Notes: generated by a model from the letters alone, not told the origin. A stretch of DNA of 64,000 nt from Phycisphaerales bacterium (GCA_029260555.1 JAJDCZ010000005.1:21153-85152); one strand, 5' to 3'. Shown: positions 55,138 to 63,784, counted from the first letter of the stretch. A program made the numbers and translations.

Positions 55138-57255
55138 TCAGGTAGATTGTACATTTTGAGGCTCGAGCAGATCGGCTATCTCTTCCAGACCTGTAGAGGC
55201 GGTGCCCATAGCGCCGAACGGCGAACATTCAAAGTCATGGCTTACGAGTCTGTCATTGTGCTCCAGGGCTATGGTTTTATGTTTTTCAAAACCATCACGA
55301 TCATCCGAGGCAAGGCAGATTTGCGCCTTGAGTGCGTGCGCCATGGGATATGTAGGCCATTGCTTGATCGCAGCGTCGATTGCTTTGCACGCAAGATCGC
55401 GTTCGTCCATTGCTGTCAGCATGGTGGCCAGGAAATAATGTGCCTTGGGGTTAAAGCGTCGCAACTGAATGGTGCGCATGATCTCCGTCACGGCCTGTTC
55501 GTGTTTGCCTTGTTTCCAATATGTCACACCCAGAGCAAAGCGAGTCTTGGGCAGATCCCCTTCGGTCGTGAGCGATATCTCCAAGTACTGAAGGGCAAGT
55601 TCGTCAATACCAACCCGATGCAGGATCATGCCGATGGACTGGTTTACACCCGAGATATTTGCCAGCGACTCTACTATGGATTTGAGTATGGCAACACCTT
55701 CGTCGATCTGCCCACGGCGGACCAGGACCATGCCTTGGAAAGCTTTCCGCAAAGGTTCAGACATGCGATCTTCAAGTTCATGGGCGAGCTTTTCAACCAA
55801 CTCTGGGTAGCCGCCTTGCACAGCGGTTCGCAGGCGGATCTGATCGATGGCTTTGGCTTTTTCGGGATCGATTTTGGCAGCCGCATCAAACTCTGCCAGA
55901 GCATCGATTACCCGATCCTGCGAAGCGTACACCTGACCAAGGCAGAAGTGTCGGCTGAATACTGCGGTCTTGGCTTTGTCTTCGCCTTCTTCTACATATC
56001 CAAGTTCCATCAACGAGCGGACCATCTCTTCGGTTGCCCAGGGGTCGTCGGTGAGATCATCTCCCAGATCAGCCTGGAAAGGTTCGTCCCCTTCATAGGT
56101 CCAGACGCTGTCGATGGTGCCATCATCATCGATATCAAGCGCGGATATCAGCACCTTGCCGGGCATGTCTGTTGCGATTGGCAACCCGAACAGGCGAAGA
56201 ATTGTAGGGGTGAGATCCAAAAGCCCTGCATCGTCAATCGGCGAATCAGTGTTGGCGATGCCCTCGCCGCCCATTGCTACCATTCCATACGGGCGGTGCC
56301 ACGCAACGGGATCACCCATGTCGATCTGGCTGGAGGTGGTGGGGCGACTTTCAGCATGATGGAATCCGTGGTCAGACACAATTATGATCGCGGTATCCTC
56401 GCCTGCCAGTTCGATGAGATCGCCAAGCATTTGATCGTGCTCGCGATAGATTGTGTCCATCACACCTTTGTAGCGATCAAACTTGTCTTGGTCTACGCGG
56501 TCAAGTTTGGGAGCCCGGAAGTCCATGAAGGCATGGCCGAAGGTGTCTATAGCGCCGTGGTAGATGGCCAGAAACTCCCAGTCTTCCTGTTGCACGAGCT
56601 TTGTTGTTGCCATTTGCAAACTGGCCATTGAGCAATACATTCTGTTGAACTGAAGCATAAGTGGATCGTTCTTAACATCTTCTTCGGACATATCCGCGAT
56701 CTGGGGAATGTACTGAACGATGTCGCTGAACCGCATTTTGGGAGGGGTGATGACAGTGTCAGAGAGGCTTTTTTCAAGGCGTGTTGGCCAGCAGCAGCCA
56801 CGGGCACCGACACGGTCAGGCTCGCCTTTTTTTTCGATCTTGTAAGGCTTGGCAAAGAAGTTGCTGACAATGATCCCGTTTTGAAGGTGCTCTGCGGGAT
56901 AACTGGCAAACCAGTTCAGCACGCAAGTACGAATACCTGCTTCGTCAAGGATGTTCCACAAGGCTTTGACTTTGCGAGAGTCGCTTCGCACAGGGCGAAT
57001 CGAGCCGTCCTGGGCAACCGGGTCTGGCTCGGTGAACCCGAGAACCTGATGTTTGTCCGCCTGTTTTCCTGTGGCAATGCTTGTCCATAAAATGGGCGAG
57101 AGCATCGGAACCATGCTGCAAATCGGTCCATAGGAGCCGGCATCGCAAAGTGCCTTGAGATACGGCATCTGCCCGCTGTCCATCAGAGGTCTGGCAATAT
57201 CCCAGTCCGCAGCATCCCATCCAAACAGGATTACTTTTTTGGCCAGTCGTTCCAC
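55138..57255 (-). CDS. Alkaline-phosphatase superfamily enzyme with TPR domain
   Basis: 705 residues from GTG 57255 (AGGAG nine bases upstream). The N-terminal 400 residues form a phosphodiesterase/phosphomutase-type catalytic domain: VILFGWDAADWD, a SPILWTSIATGK nucleophile region, HGAIDTFGHAF and IIVSDHGFHHAESR. The C-terminal part (about 430-690) has TPR-like helical pairs (GQVYASQDRVIDALAEFDAAAKIDPEKA and later YLEISLTTEG...ALGVTYWKQGKHEQA). The TPR part suggests protein recruitment. The enzyme is a second, distinct member of the superfamily in this locus. The next gene starts 35 bases on. Confidence 0.86.
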   Translation of the reverse strand: MERLAKKVILFGWDAADWDIARPLMDSGQMPYLKALCDAGSYGPICSMVPMLSPILWTSIATGKQADKHQVLGFTEPDPVAQDGSIRPVRSDSRKVKALWNILDEAGIRTCVLNWFASYPAEHLQNGIIVSNFFAKPYKIEKKGEPDRVGARGCCWPTRLEKSLSDTVITPPKMRFSDIVQYIPQIADMSEEDVKNDPLMLQFNRMYCSMASLQMATTKLVQQEDWEFLAIYHGAIDTFGHAFMDFRAPKLDRVDQDKFDRYKGVMDTIYREHDQMLGDLIELAGEDTAIIIVSDHGFHHAESRPTTSSQIDMGDPVAWHRPYGMVAMGGEGIANTDSPIDDAGLLDLTPTILRLFGLPIATDMPGKVLISALDIDDDGTIDSVWTYEGDEPFQADLGDDLTDDPWATEEMVRSLMELGYVEEGEDKAKTAVFSRHFCLGQVYASQDRVIDALAEFDAAAKIDPEKAKAIDQIRLRTAVQGGYPELVEKLAHELEDRMSEPLRKAFQGMVLVRRGQIDEGVAILKSIVESLANISGVNQSIGMILHRVGIDELALQYLEISLTTEGDLPKTRFALGVTYWKQGKHEQAVTEIMRTIQLRRFNPKAHYFLATMLTAMDERDLACKAIDAAIKQWPTYPMAHALKAQICLASDDRDGFEKHKTIALEHNDRLVSHDFECSPFGAMGTASTGLEEIADLLEPQNVQST

Positions 57256-57309
57256 AATAACCGCTCCTCATGCCATTTCAAAAATGAATATCAGGTAAGA
57301 ACCAGGTCG

Positions 57310-57344
57310 AAAAAACACCGCTGAAGGTTACCCCTCAGCGGTGT
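57310..57344 (-). terminator. Rho-independent terminator of the PEP-CTERM gene
   Basis: Perfect ten-base stem (ACACCGCTGA/TCAGCGGTGT), ten-base loop, followed on the minus strand by T6. It ends the 57381-58091 transcript and separates it from the phosphatase-TPR gene. Confidence 0.9.
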
Positions 57345-57380
57345 CGATGCACACATCTATGCAAGGGAGTCGTCTTCGGA

Positions 57381-58091
57381 TCAGGAGGCGCGCCGTTTGC
57401 GGCGACCCGAGAACAGACCTGCAACAGCAAGTGGAGCCAATGCTGCGGGTGCTGGTACGGTGAGATCCTGGATCGTGATTGGTTCGCCAGCTGTTCCATA
57501 GCGATATCCAATAAGCGACCAGGATGTGAGATTTTGGCGTTGCATCTGAATGTACCCAAAGTTTGAGAGATCGCTGGCAGCATATCCGATGTAACCAAAG
57601 TCGCCGTCCGTATAGGCGAACATGTTAAAGTCACCCTGGGATGTGGCGAGTTGGGCAACATGCAGGGTGTTGCCGTAGTAACCGGACTGCATGAAAGGAA
57701 TATCGAAGTTGGCACCAATGTCAACGGTAGATCCACCGACCGCCAGTGATTGCCCGCCGGACCGCATGAGCGCGGGGGTATCAAGAGGCACTGGTGCATT
57801 GGCAGGCAGGAGGTTGCCACGGATGAAGCCGAAGGTTCCGTAGTAGCCAGCGCTGAATGCCATGTTAACTGAGTTGGGTGCAAGGTTTGTGCCGTAATAA
57901 GGATCAAGGGGCGTCAGTGTGAGCGAAGGGCTGAACACTGACAGTGCTGTCGCCTGTCCTGAGGTTATGTTGGTCTGCCCCGGGTCCATCACAGTTACGA
58001 TTGAAGCCCCAGCTGATCCTGCAACCACTCCGACAGCCAGAGAGGCGGTCAGCGTTGCACCAAGTTCACGCGAAAGTTCCATTTGTTTCAT
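57381..58091 (-). CDS. Secreted PEP-CTERM protein, homologue of the dockerin protein at 52310
   Basis: 236 residues; AGGAG ten bases upstream. A signal peptide ends near GSAGAS. The ectodomain matches the 52310 product along its length (PLDPYYGTN, GYYGTFGFIRGNLL, MQSGYYGNTLHVAQLAT, FNMFAYTDGDFGYIGYA, FGYIQMQRQNLTSWSLIGYRYGTAGEP). The end is VPAPAALAPLAVAGLFSGRRKRR: a PEP-CTERM-type hydrophobic stretch with a basic tail, for exosortase-type sorting. Its promoter has the palindrome upstream. No exosortase gene is in the window. Confidence 0.87.
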   Translation of the reverse strand: MKQMELSRELGATLTASLAVGVVAGSAGASIVTVMDPGQTNITSGQATALSVFSPSLTLTPLDPYYGTNLAPNSVNMAFSAGYYGTFGFIRGNLLPANAPVPLDTPALMRSGGQSLAVGGSTVDIGANFDIPFMQSGYYGNTLHVAQLATSQGDFNMFAYTDGDFGYIGYAASDLSNFGYIQMQRQNLTSWSLIGYRYGTAGEPITIQDLTVPAPAALAPLAVAGLFSGRRKRRAS

Positions 58092-58194
58092 TGTCTCTGT
58101 CTCCTATGTATGTCTCGCAAGGTTCATCTTGCGTGCCTGTCCGTGAGCTTGTGCAGCCAGATCAGCTCCTATGTAAAATTGTCTCTCGATCATC

Positions 58195-58223
58195 AAAATA
58201 CAGGATACCGCCGGTGGTGTCAA
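58195..58223 (-). promoter_or_regulatory. Promoter of the PEP-CTERM gene
   Basis: On the minus strand TTGACA (58218-58223), 17-base spacer, TATTTT (58195-58200). The palindrome ends ten bases upstream of the -35, nearly the same geometry as at 48.7 kb. Confidence 0.68.
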
Positions 58224-58233
58224 GACAATTCTG

Positions 58234-58246
58234 TTCGCTCAGCGAA
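58234..58246. promoter_or_regulatory. Palindromic operator TTCGCTCAGCGAA, copy 3
   Basis: Same 13-base sequence as the copies near 47.0 and 48.7 kb, upstream of the PEP-CTERM gene. Its centre is about 52 bases from the predicted transcription start, against 54 for the 48.8 kb gene. Confidence 0.82.
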
Positions 58247-58332
58247 GTTTTTTCATGTTTGGAGCTATTCTCAGCGCCAATCAAAGCAGCTAAAAGACCG
58301 CTGAGCATGCACCAAAGACCTGCACTTTGCGC

Positions 58333-58689
58333 TTAAACCCAAATCTTGACCCACTCGTAGCGTGAGACTTTGTGGAGTAATCTGGTCTTTGTTTGGAGGA
58401 TCAGTCTATGAAGAAGTCTATGACATCCACCGTCGCACACAAAGTTCATCGCCAGCAGCCATCGCTGCAGCAGATCGGTGACCGAATCGCAGCGTAACCG
58501 CCGGCTCATGGTCGAGCCGCTGAGCAACGCCCGCGTGTGATCATGGGGCGGCCAGTTCTTGCGTTTGCAGGCCCAGTCGATGGGACGATCATGCACAACC
58601 GCCCAGAGCAGCATCACGAGGATGTCACGATCGGTATAATGACACTTGCAAGGGCTATGCCGTACATCATCAAGCGTCCAAAGTATCAA
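58333..58689 (-). pseudogene. Transposase remnant (N-terminal part)
   Basis: About 118 codons. The segment TDRDILVMLLWAVVHDRPIDWACKRKNWP and TMSRRLRCDSVTDLLQRW resembles the N-terminus of an IS4-like planctomycete transposase. A good Shine-Dalgarno and ATG just upstream (58703-58720 region) is followed at once by TAA in the same frame, and the catalytic part is missing. A decayed insertion sequence. Confidence 0.6.
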
Positions 58690-58970
58690 AGCAAAGAGTT
58701 CGCGTTACATACTGGTCTCCTTCAGGGGTGAAGGATCTAGCATGGACGCAACTCATTGCTGACGCAAGTACTTGTGGACTTGATGCAAAAGACCCATAAG
58801 GGAGCGGGGCTCGTAGTCATAGCCGAAAAGGCCTTGCAAAGATTGCTTGCTACAGGCACGGCTTGTTTGAGTTAGCCCTGACTTGTTTGGTTATTGAACT
58901 TGACGGTGTGCGTTAGATGTGGCTGATGGTTCAAGTTTATTGATAAAAAGAGCAGAGGTTGTTGTTGATT
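58690..58970. other. Intergenic region, no gene seen
   Basis: 281 bases between the transposase remnant and the terminator of the PstS-like gene. It contains the remnant of a transposase 5' end and short T- and A-runs; no ORF or RNA is supportable. Confidence 0.4.
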
Positions 58971-59009
58971 AAATAAAGCGGCCCTGTTGTCCGAAGACAG
59001 CAGAGCCGC
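58971..59009 (-). terminator. Rho-independent terminator of the PstS-like dockerin gene
   Basis: On the minus strand GCGGCTCTGCTGTC and GACAACAGGGCCGC form a stem with minor mismatches and a TTCG loop, followed by TTTATTT. Lies about 50 bases after the stop at 59061. Confidence 0.85.
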
Positions 59010-59060
59010 ACTCACATGGGGTTCTCAGCAGGTTATTTCACCGAGTTTCTTCTAAGAGAC

Positions 59061-61604
59061 TCATGGGCAGCCGGCGTTGAAGAGCGAAATGAAGGTGAAG
59101 AAGTCCAGCACATCGACATTGCCATCGGTATTGAGATCGGCAGCAGCATCACCGGTGTTGAAGAGTGTGATGAATGAGAAGAAGTCCAGAACATCGACAT
59201 TGCCGTCGTGGTTGAGATCGACCAGGCATGGGCCATTGATGATGGCGAGGATGACATCGACATCGTTTTGATCGACGATGAGGTCGCCTGTGATGTCTGC
59301 AGAGAGGTCAAAGCCAGCGGCTTCGGCGGTGTTGTTCCAGTTGGCCTGACCATCGGTGACGAAGGGGTTGTTGGTGAACTGTGCGATCACATAATCGACA
59401 TCGTTCTGGTCGATGACGCCATCGGCTGTGGGCGTGAAACCACGGGTGGTGAGGCCATTGGCACCGACGATATCTGCGCGGCTGTCGCCGTTGGCGTAGG
59501 TGCCTACACCTGCGATGGTGGTGTTGAAGAAGTTGCCGCCAAAAGCATTATCCACAGCGGTGTACCCGGCATTGCGGTCGAGCTGGTTGTTGACCATGTG
59601 CAGGCCATCAGCCCAGTAGCGGACATCTTCGCTGTTGAAGTTGCCATCGCAGTTGAAGTCGCCGAGGACTTCGATGATGGCGCTTTGACCAGCACCGGCA
59701 CCGTAGATTCCTGCGGGGGCGTTCCAGACGGGGCCGCCGTTGCGTTGTGCCAGGGCAGCGAGCATTTGGGGGACATCTGTGGGAGTGCGAGCGCCATCGC
59801 CATCAAAGTCGCCTGCGATCTTGTTGCGAAGTGCCAGAGCACCAGCGTAGGAAACCTGGGTGCCAGCCTGGTTGACATAGAACTGTCCGGTGGGCGATCC
59901 GCCTGGAGCTGTGGAATCAGAGTAAGCGACGGAAGTGGTTCTAGTGGGGACGAGGCCTGCGGAGTTTGTGTTGAAGTTCTGATACTCAACTCGGCCTAGA
60001 ACATTACCGGATTGATTGCGGATGAAGTCCTGGAGGCTCTGGTTGAAGCTTGGGTTGGGGATGATGTTGATGCAGGGGTCATTGGGGTTTGGTGAGGTGT
60101 CGTTGACGAAGTTGGCTGCTGCGACGAGCAGGAACTGCGTGGCGAGGAACTCGCCTGGGGTAAAGAGGGTGTTGACTGCACCGGGGACGCTGACAAAGGC
60201 ATCGATGGAGCGAGTGATATTGTTGACATAGGCAGCTGCCTGGGGATTTCGCATGGGCTGGACGGGGTCAATGTTTGGACCAGTTTCTGCGATGTCCCAA
60301 CCCCATCCACCGAGATTGGCGGGGGCGGATCTGGGATCGCCGATGGTTGCGATAACTTCGTTGCCGATGATGTTGTAGGCATCGGCGCTGCCGCTGAGCA
60401 CATTGTCAAGTGTGGGTCTGGCGTAGACCGTTCCGCCTTTGAGGTCAGCCTGGACAGCGAGAACTTCGAGTTGGCTGCCGTTAAGCCAGCCTTTGGAGAT
60501 GCCTCGCTCAGCACCGGTGTGTCCGATGGCAAGTCGAGTGTTTTTGCAGGTTGATTCCATGCGTGATGAACCGCCCTTGTTGGAGGGCTGATAGTCGGGT
60601 CCGGCGCGGTCATTTGTGCTGAAGACGGTTCGTGAGCCGATATTTTCGCCGACACCCCAGGAGGGGTCCAGGCAGATGCCGTTCATGAATGCATTGCGAG
60701 TTCCTGAGCCTGAGTCGCGGGTGACAGCCATGAGGTTTTCACCATTGATTCGCCGACCGGTGGTGGATAAGTGGCGGAGGTCTGACATTTTGATTTGCTG
60801 GATGCCAACGCCGAAGTTGACGATGGCAGCAATGGTTGTGAGAGTGATTGGAGAATCGAAGACGGTCAGGCTATCGGGGGTTGTGGTGCTGGTGTTGAGG
60901 GTGTGGCCGTTGGGGCTGGAAAGGCTTTTGAGCTGGTTTCCCTGGGAGAGGGCTGTGCCAGTTTTGTCTGTTGCCTGTCGTGAGTTTGTGCCATAGCCAG
61001 GGGCACCGGGAACGAGGCTGAAGGATGCTGAGCCGCTGGGGTTGGTTGTGAACCAGCTGACGGGGACATCCAGTGAGGAGAAGTCGATTGATACGCCACT
61101 GATTGCGGGATCGGTGCTGGATGTCACGAGGTATGAGCCATCCATGAGCGAGCGTGTTGGTGAACCGCCCGGGTTGAAGCTGTTGTATGGCCCGGTGGGG
61201 ACACCTGCACTGCAGAAGACGGTCCGATTCCAGAGGGATTCTTCTGAGAAGGTACAGTCGAGAGTGAGGTTAAGGGGGTCTCCATCAACGCCGGTGGCGT
61301 AGCTCACGCCCCAGTCGCGCATTTCGGCAAAGCCGCTGCCAGAGCCGACGATGCGATAGGTTTGTTGCCAGTATTCTGAGCCATTGACGGTTGGGGCGAG
61401 CTGATCGCCATCGATTGCCAGGAGTCCATTGGTGTTGACATCAATGAAGTCGTTGGTTGAGGCGGGTGCTTTGAAGAATGAAGCCAGCAGTGAAGCACCA
61501 GAGCCATTGATCAGGAACGGTTGGGCCTGAGCCACAGAAGACAGTGTTACAGCCAAGCCTGCAGCGGCAACAATTTTGAGACAGGTCATTTTTTTATTCA
61601 TCAC
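59061..61604 (-). CDS. Secreted PstS-like substrate-binding protein with dockerin end
   Basis: 847 residues; start GTG 61604 (or ATG 61601) with AAGGAG upstream. A signal peptide ends near SSVAQAQ. The N-terminal 500 residues have periplasmic phosphate-binding-like motifs: INGSGASLLASFF, VGSGSGFAEM, IVNFGVGIQQIKMSDL and RDSGSGTRNAFM. A region with D-x-D-G-type repeats (GDFDGDGARTPTDVPQML, DFNCDGNFNSEDVRYW, DGVIDQNDVDYVI, GDLIVDQNDVDVIL) follows, and the end is two DVLDFF repeats and AGCP. Not an ABC-transporter partner: no pst genes are nearby. Confidence 0.8.
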   Translation of the reverse strand: MMNKKMTCLKIVAAAGLAVTLSSVAQAQPFLINGSGASLLASFFKAPASTNDFIDVNTNGLLAIDGDQLAPTVNGSEYWQQTYRIVGSGSGFAEMRDWGVSYATGVDGDPLNLTLDCTFSEESLWNRTVFCSAGVPTGPYNSFNPGGSPTRSLMDGSYLVTSSTDPAISGVSIDFSSLDVPVSWFTTNPSGSASFSLVPGAPGYGTNSRQATDKTGTALSQGNQLKSLSSPNGHTLNTSTTTPDSLTVFDSPITLTTIAAIVNFGVGIQQIKMSDLRHLSTTGRRINGENLMAVTRDSGSGTRNAFMNGICLDPSWGVGENIGSRTVFSTNDRAGPDYQPSNKGGSSRMESTCKNTRLAIGHTGAERGISKGWLNGSQLEVLAVQADLKGGTVYARPTLDNVLSGSADAYNIIGNEVIATIGDPRSAPANLGGWGWDIAETGPNIDPVQPMRNPQAAAYVNNITRSIDAFVSVPGAVNTLFTPGEFLATQFLLVAAANFVNDTSPNPNDPCINIIPNPSFNQSLQDFIRNQSGNVLGRVEYQNFNTNSAGLVPTRTTSVAYSDSTAPGGSPTGQFYVNQAGTQVSYAGALALRNKIAGDFDGDGARTPTDVPQMLAALAQRNGGPVWNAPAGIYGAGAGQSAIIEVLGDFNCDGNFNSEDVRYWADGLHMVNNQLDRNAGYTAVDNAFGGNFFNTTIAGVGTYANGDSRADIVGANGLTTRGFTPTADGVIDQNDVDYVIAQFTNNPFVTDGQANWNNTAEAAGFDLSADITGDLIVDQNDVDVILAIINGPCLVDLNHDGNVDVLDFFSFITLFNTGDAAADLNTDGNVDVLDFFTFISLFNAGCP

Positions 61605-61685
61605 GATATACTCTCCTTTTGGATTAGAACCAGAAACATCTCTCTTGTAAAAACATTAACTCAGGCTCCTCCAGGCCTGAAATCA

Positions 61686-62720
61686 TCAATCCCATCTGTT
61701 GAACTTCATATCGACTTTGTTGTTTCCGGTGAGGCTGAAGAATCGGTCTCCCCACAGGCGTTGTTTAATGGTTTCTCTAATGGTGTGGACTTCGACATGG
61801 CCATCGACGAACGAAAAGTTCACTTTACCGTTGAGGTGGTGTCGTCCCACGGCGTTGAGTGTCGAGTTGGCGTTGTCGATCATGTTTGAACCAAGCTCGT
61901 TGTCATCAAGGATGTCGTCCTTTGCTGGATAGACGAATCTTGCGACATTGCCGCTGTTTGGCTCGTTATAGACATTTGTGCCTGCACTGCGCCCAAGGAA
62001 TGGGGTGACGGGTCTATGGCTTTTGATCACGCCGTTGAGGTTTGATGCGAGCGAGGTCCACGATGCTCTGTTGTCGTAAAACTCGGTTGCCAGGATTGTT
62101 TTGGAAGCCCCGCCACGGGAGCCATCGACCCATGAAACACGCACGAGCTGGTTTTGTCTTTGGGCACCGATATTGAACTTGTTTCGCGGGAAGATGGCGG
62201 CGTTGCCGGTATATGCAACACGGGCGGCTTGCCTGTCGCGGGGCAGGTTTGAGCCCACGGTGTTGCCAAGGTCGTTGATTTGTCCTGGCTCCCAGTCGTC
62301 TGGGTTGGCACCCGGGTTGGCACGAGGGGCACCGCCGCTTGTTACGCCAGGGCAGGTAAAAGCTTTTTCCGGGATGCCGCCGCCGCCGACTTCGCCATCA
62401 AAGAGTGACCATGACCAGTGGATGTATCCATTTGCAGGTGTGGGGTTGGAATCAAGCTGATCGCGCTGGTTCCATTGCCCACCGGTTTCGTCGCTGGCGT
62501 AGACATATGAGGGGGGGAACAGGTCGTTGGTGGTGGTGTAGAGTGCGACGGCTTGTGCGATGGAGCGGAGGTTGCTGCCACAGGCCATCTGGCGAGCCGC
62601 GGCGCGGGCACTTCCCAAGGAAGGGAGAAGAATGCCGATGAGCAAGGCGATGATGGCGATGACCACCAGCAACTCGATTAATGTGAATGCTCTATTTTTG
62701 TACCTATTGTTCATATCCAT
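61686..62720 (-). CDS. Pseudopilin-like protein with prepilin N-terminus
   Basis: 344 residues; GAGG eight bases before ATG 62720. [29 protein letters not shown] is the prepilin signal with Ala before Phe. The C-terminal part has [13 protein letters not shown] (H-X9-DG type). It ends 82 bases upstream of the PstS-like gene on the same strand, so the two may be co-expressed. Confidence 0.88.
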   Translation of the reverse strand: MDMNNRYKNRAFTLIELLVVIAIIALLIGILLPSLGSARAAARQMACGSNLRSIAQAVALYTTTNDLFPPSYVYASDETGGQWNQRDQLDSNPTPANGYIHWSWSLFDGEVGGGGIPEKAFTCPGVTSGGAPRANPGANPDDWEPGQINDLGNTVGSNLPRDRQAARVAYTGNAAIFPRNKFNIGAQRQNQLVRVSWVDGSRGGASKTILATEFYDNRASWTSLASNLNGVIKSHRPVTPFLGRSAGTNVYNEPNSGNVARFVYPAKDDILDDNELGSNMIDNANSTLNAVGRHHLNGKVNFSFVDGHVEVHTIRETIKQRLWGDRFFSLTGNNKVDMKFNRWD

Positions 62721-63005
62721 GTGTTACCTCGTGTGAAACCCGATGATGAGAAATACCCCGAAACGATTGATACCGACGGAGTATGACCACACCGATGGCG
62801 CGGCGTGTTACGGTCGTGTTCAGATTCAGTTAGAGGTTGGTTAACTCACCATTTGCTTACACAGCATTCGCAGATTGGTCGGTTCAGAATATCTGAATCG
62901 ACCAATGAGCATTAGAAGTTCACAAAGAAACTATCTCAAAACCCCCTAAATTGCTCGATGAAGACTCTGGTCATGGATGACCGGAAAGGAGGCCAGGATG
63001 GCCAC
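62721..63005. other. Intergenic region upstream of the pseudopilin gene
   Basis: 285 bases with the pseudopilin promoter region and the inverted repeat at 62874. The 3' part, from about 62930, probably belongs to the IS remnant that follows. No gene is seen. Confidence 0.4.
62874..62906. repeat. 15-bp inverted repeat
   Basis: ATTGGTCGGTTCAGA and TCTGAATCGACCAAT with a three-base loop; one G-U pair. About 155 bases upstream of the pseudopilin start. No T-run follows, so an operator or a mobile-element end is more likely than a terminator. Confidence 0.55.
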
Positions 63006-63295
63006 ATGAAAAATAAATCACAGGGAACTTCTTACCATCTGGCGATGCCCGGATGAACTCTGGGAACGATTTGCATTCGTCCTTGATAAACTCGATCCCC
63101 GGCGACGACCGGTCGAAAACGCATCGATCAACGCAACGCACTCAATGGTTTGATCTTCCAGGCACGCACCGTGTGTCAATGGCACGCCGTCCCGCGCGAG
63201 TTCGGCGATTATTGTTCGATTCATCGCACTATGCAACGGGGATGGCCAAGGGTGTGTTTGAACTCACCTGGTCGCTGCTCGTGGTCGAGTGCGAT
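63006..63295 (+). pseudogene. IS5-type transposase remnant, several frameshifts
   Basis: From ATG 63006 (GGAGG upstream) three successive frames join into a recognisable transposase N-terminus: TIWRCPDELWERFAFVLDKL, then IDQRNALNGLIFQARTVCQWHAVPREFGDYCSIHRTMQ and then GVFELTWSLLVVECD. The frames break near the GGG at 63023, near 63100 and near 63240. The catalytic DDE part is absent; the sequence stops at 63295, exactly where terminase-like sequence begins. Confidence 0.72.
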
Positions 63296-63784
63296 GGCCA
63301 TGGCAAAGAGACCACCGACGAGTACCGACTGCTCGATTTTGGCAATGACCTTGAGATGGTCCGGCGACCAGGCAAGTGTGAAGGCGTGGGGGAAGTAGGA
63401 TTCACAGAAGAACCTGAAGTCGGTCTCTGCCCTGGCCTTGCGCTCAGGATCAACCACCTTGGGGATCTGACCGATATCACGACCCAAAAGTGAAAGAGCG
63501 ATGTTGCGCGCTCGGGCGCGTTCGCGGTGCGCGTTGTAGCCATCAAATTCGTCGGGCTTGGGTTTGAGTTCGAGCTTGGGCTTATGGCGTTGACCAGCAA
63601 GCCATGCTGCATAGCGCAACAGATCGACCCGGCTTGAATCACTGACCGATGCCACGCGCAAACCAGCGCGGGTGCGATGTTGGCGCAGCTGCCGTTCACT
63701 GATCACTTCACCGAGCAGCGTAGAGTTGAGCAATCGGCACAGCTCACCGGGCCTGATGTTGCGTGGATCAACGGCCAAGAGCAA
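63296..63784 (-). pseudogene. Terminase-large-subunit-like gene, truncated by the IS remnant
   Basis: About 163 codons from TTG 63784 (GGGAGG upstream). The end RDIGQIPKVVDPERKARAETDFRFFCESYFPHAFTLAWSPDHLKVIAKIEQSVLVGGLFAMA resembles phage terminase large subunit-like ATPases just before their P-loop. It is cut at that point by the transposase remnant, and the remaining ORF is out-of-place sequence. Suggests a decayed prophage or a gene-transfer element. Confidence 0.6.

Noticed and set aside
63053..63493. Long plus-strand ORF over the terminase-like region
   Set aside because: Its codons beyond about 63295 are the antisense of the terminase-like gene; only the first part belongs to the transposase remnant.
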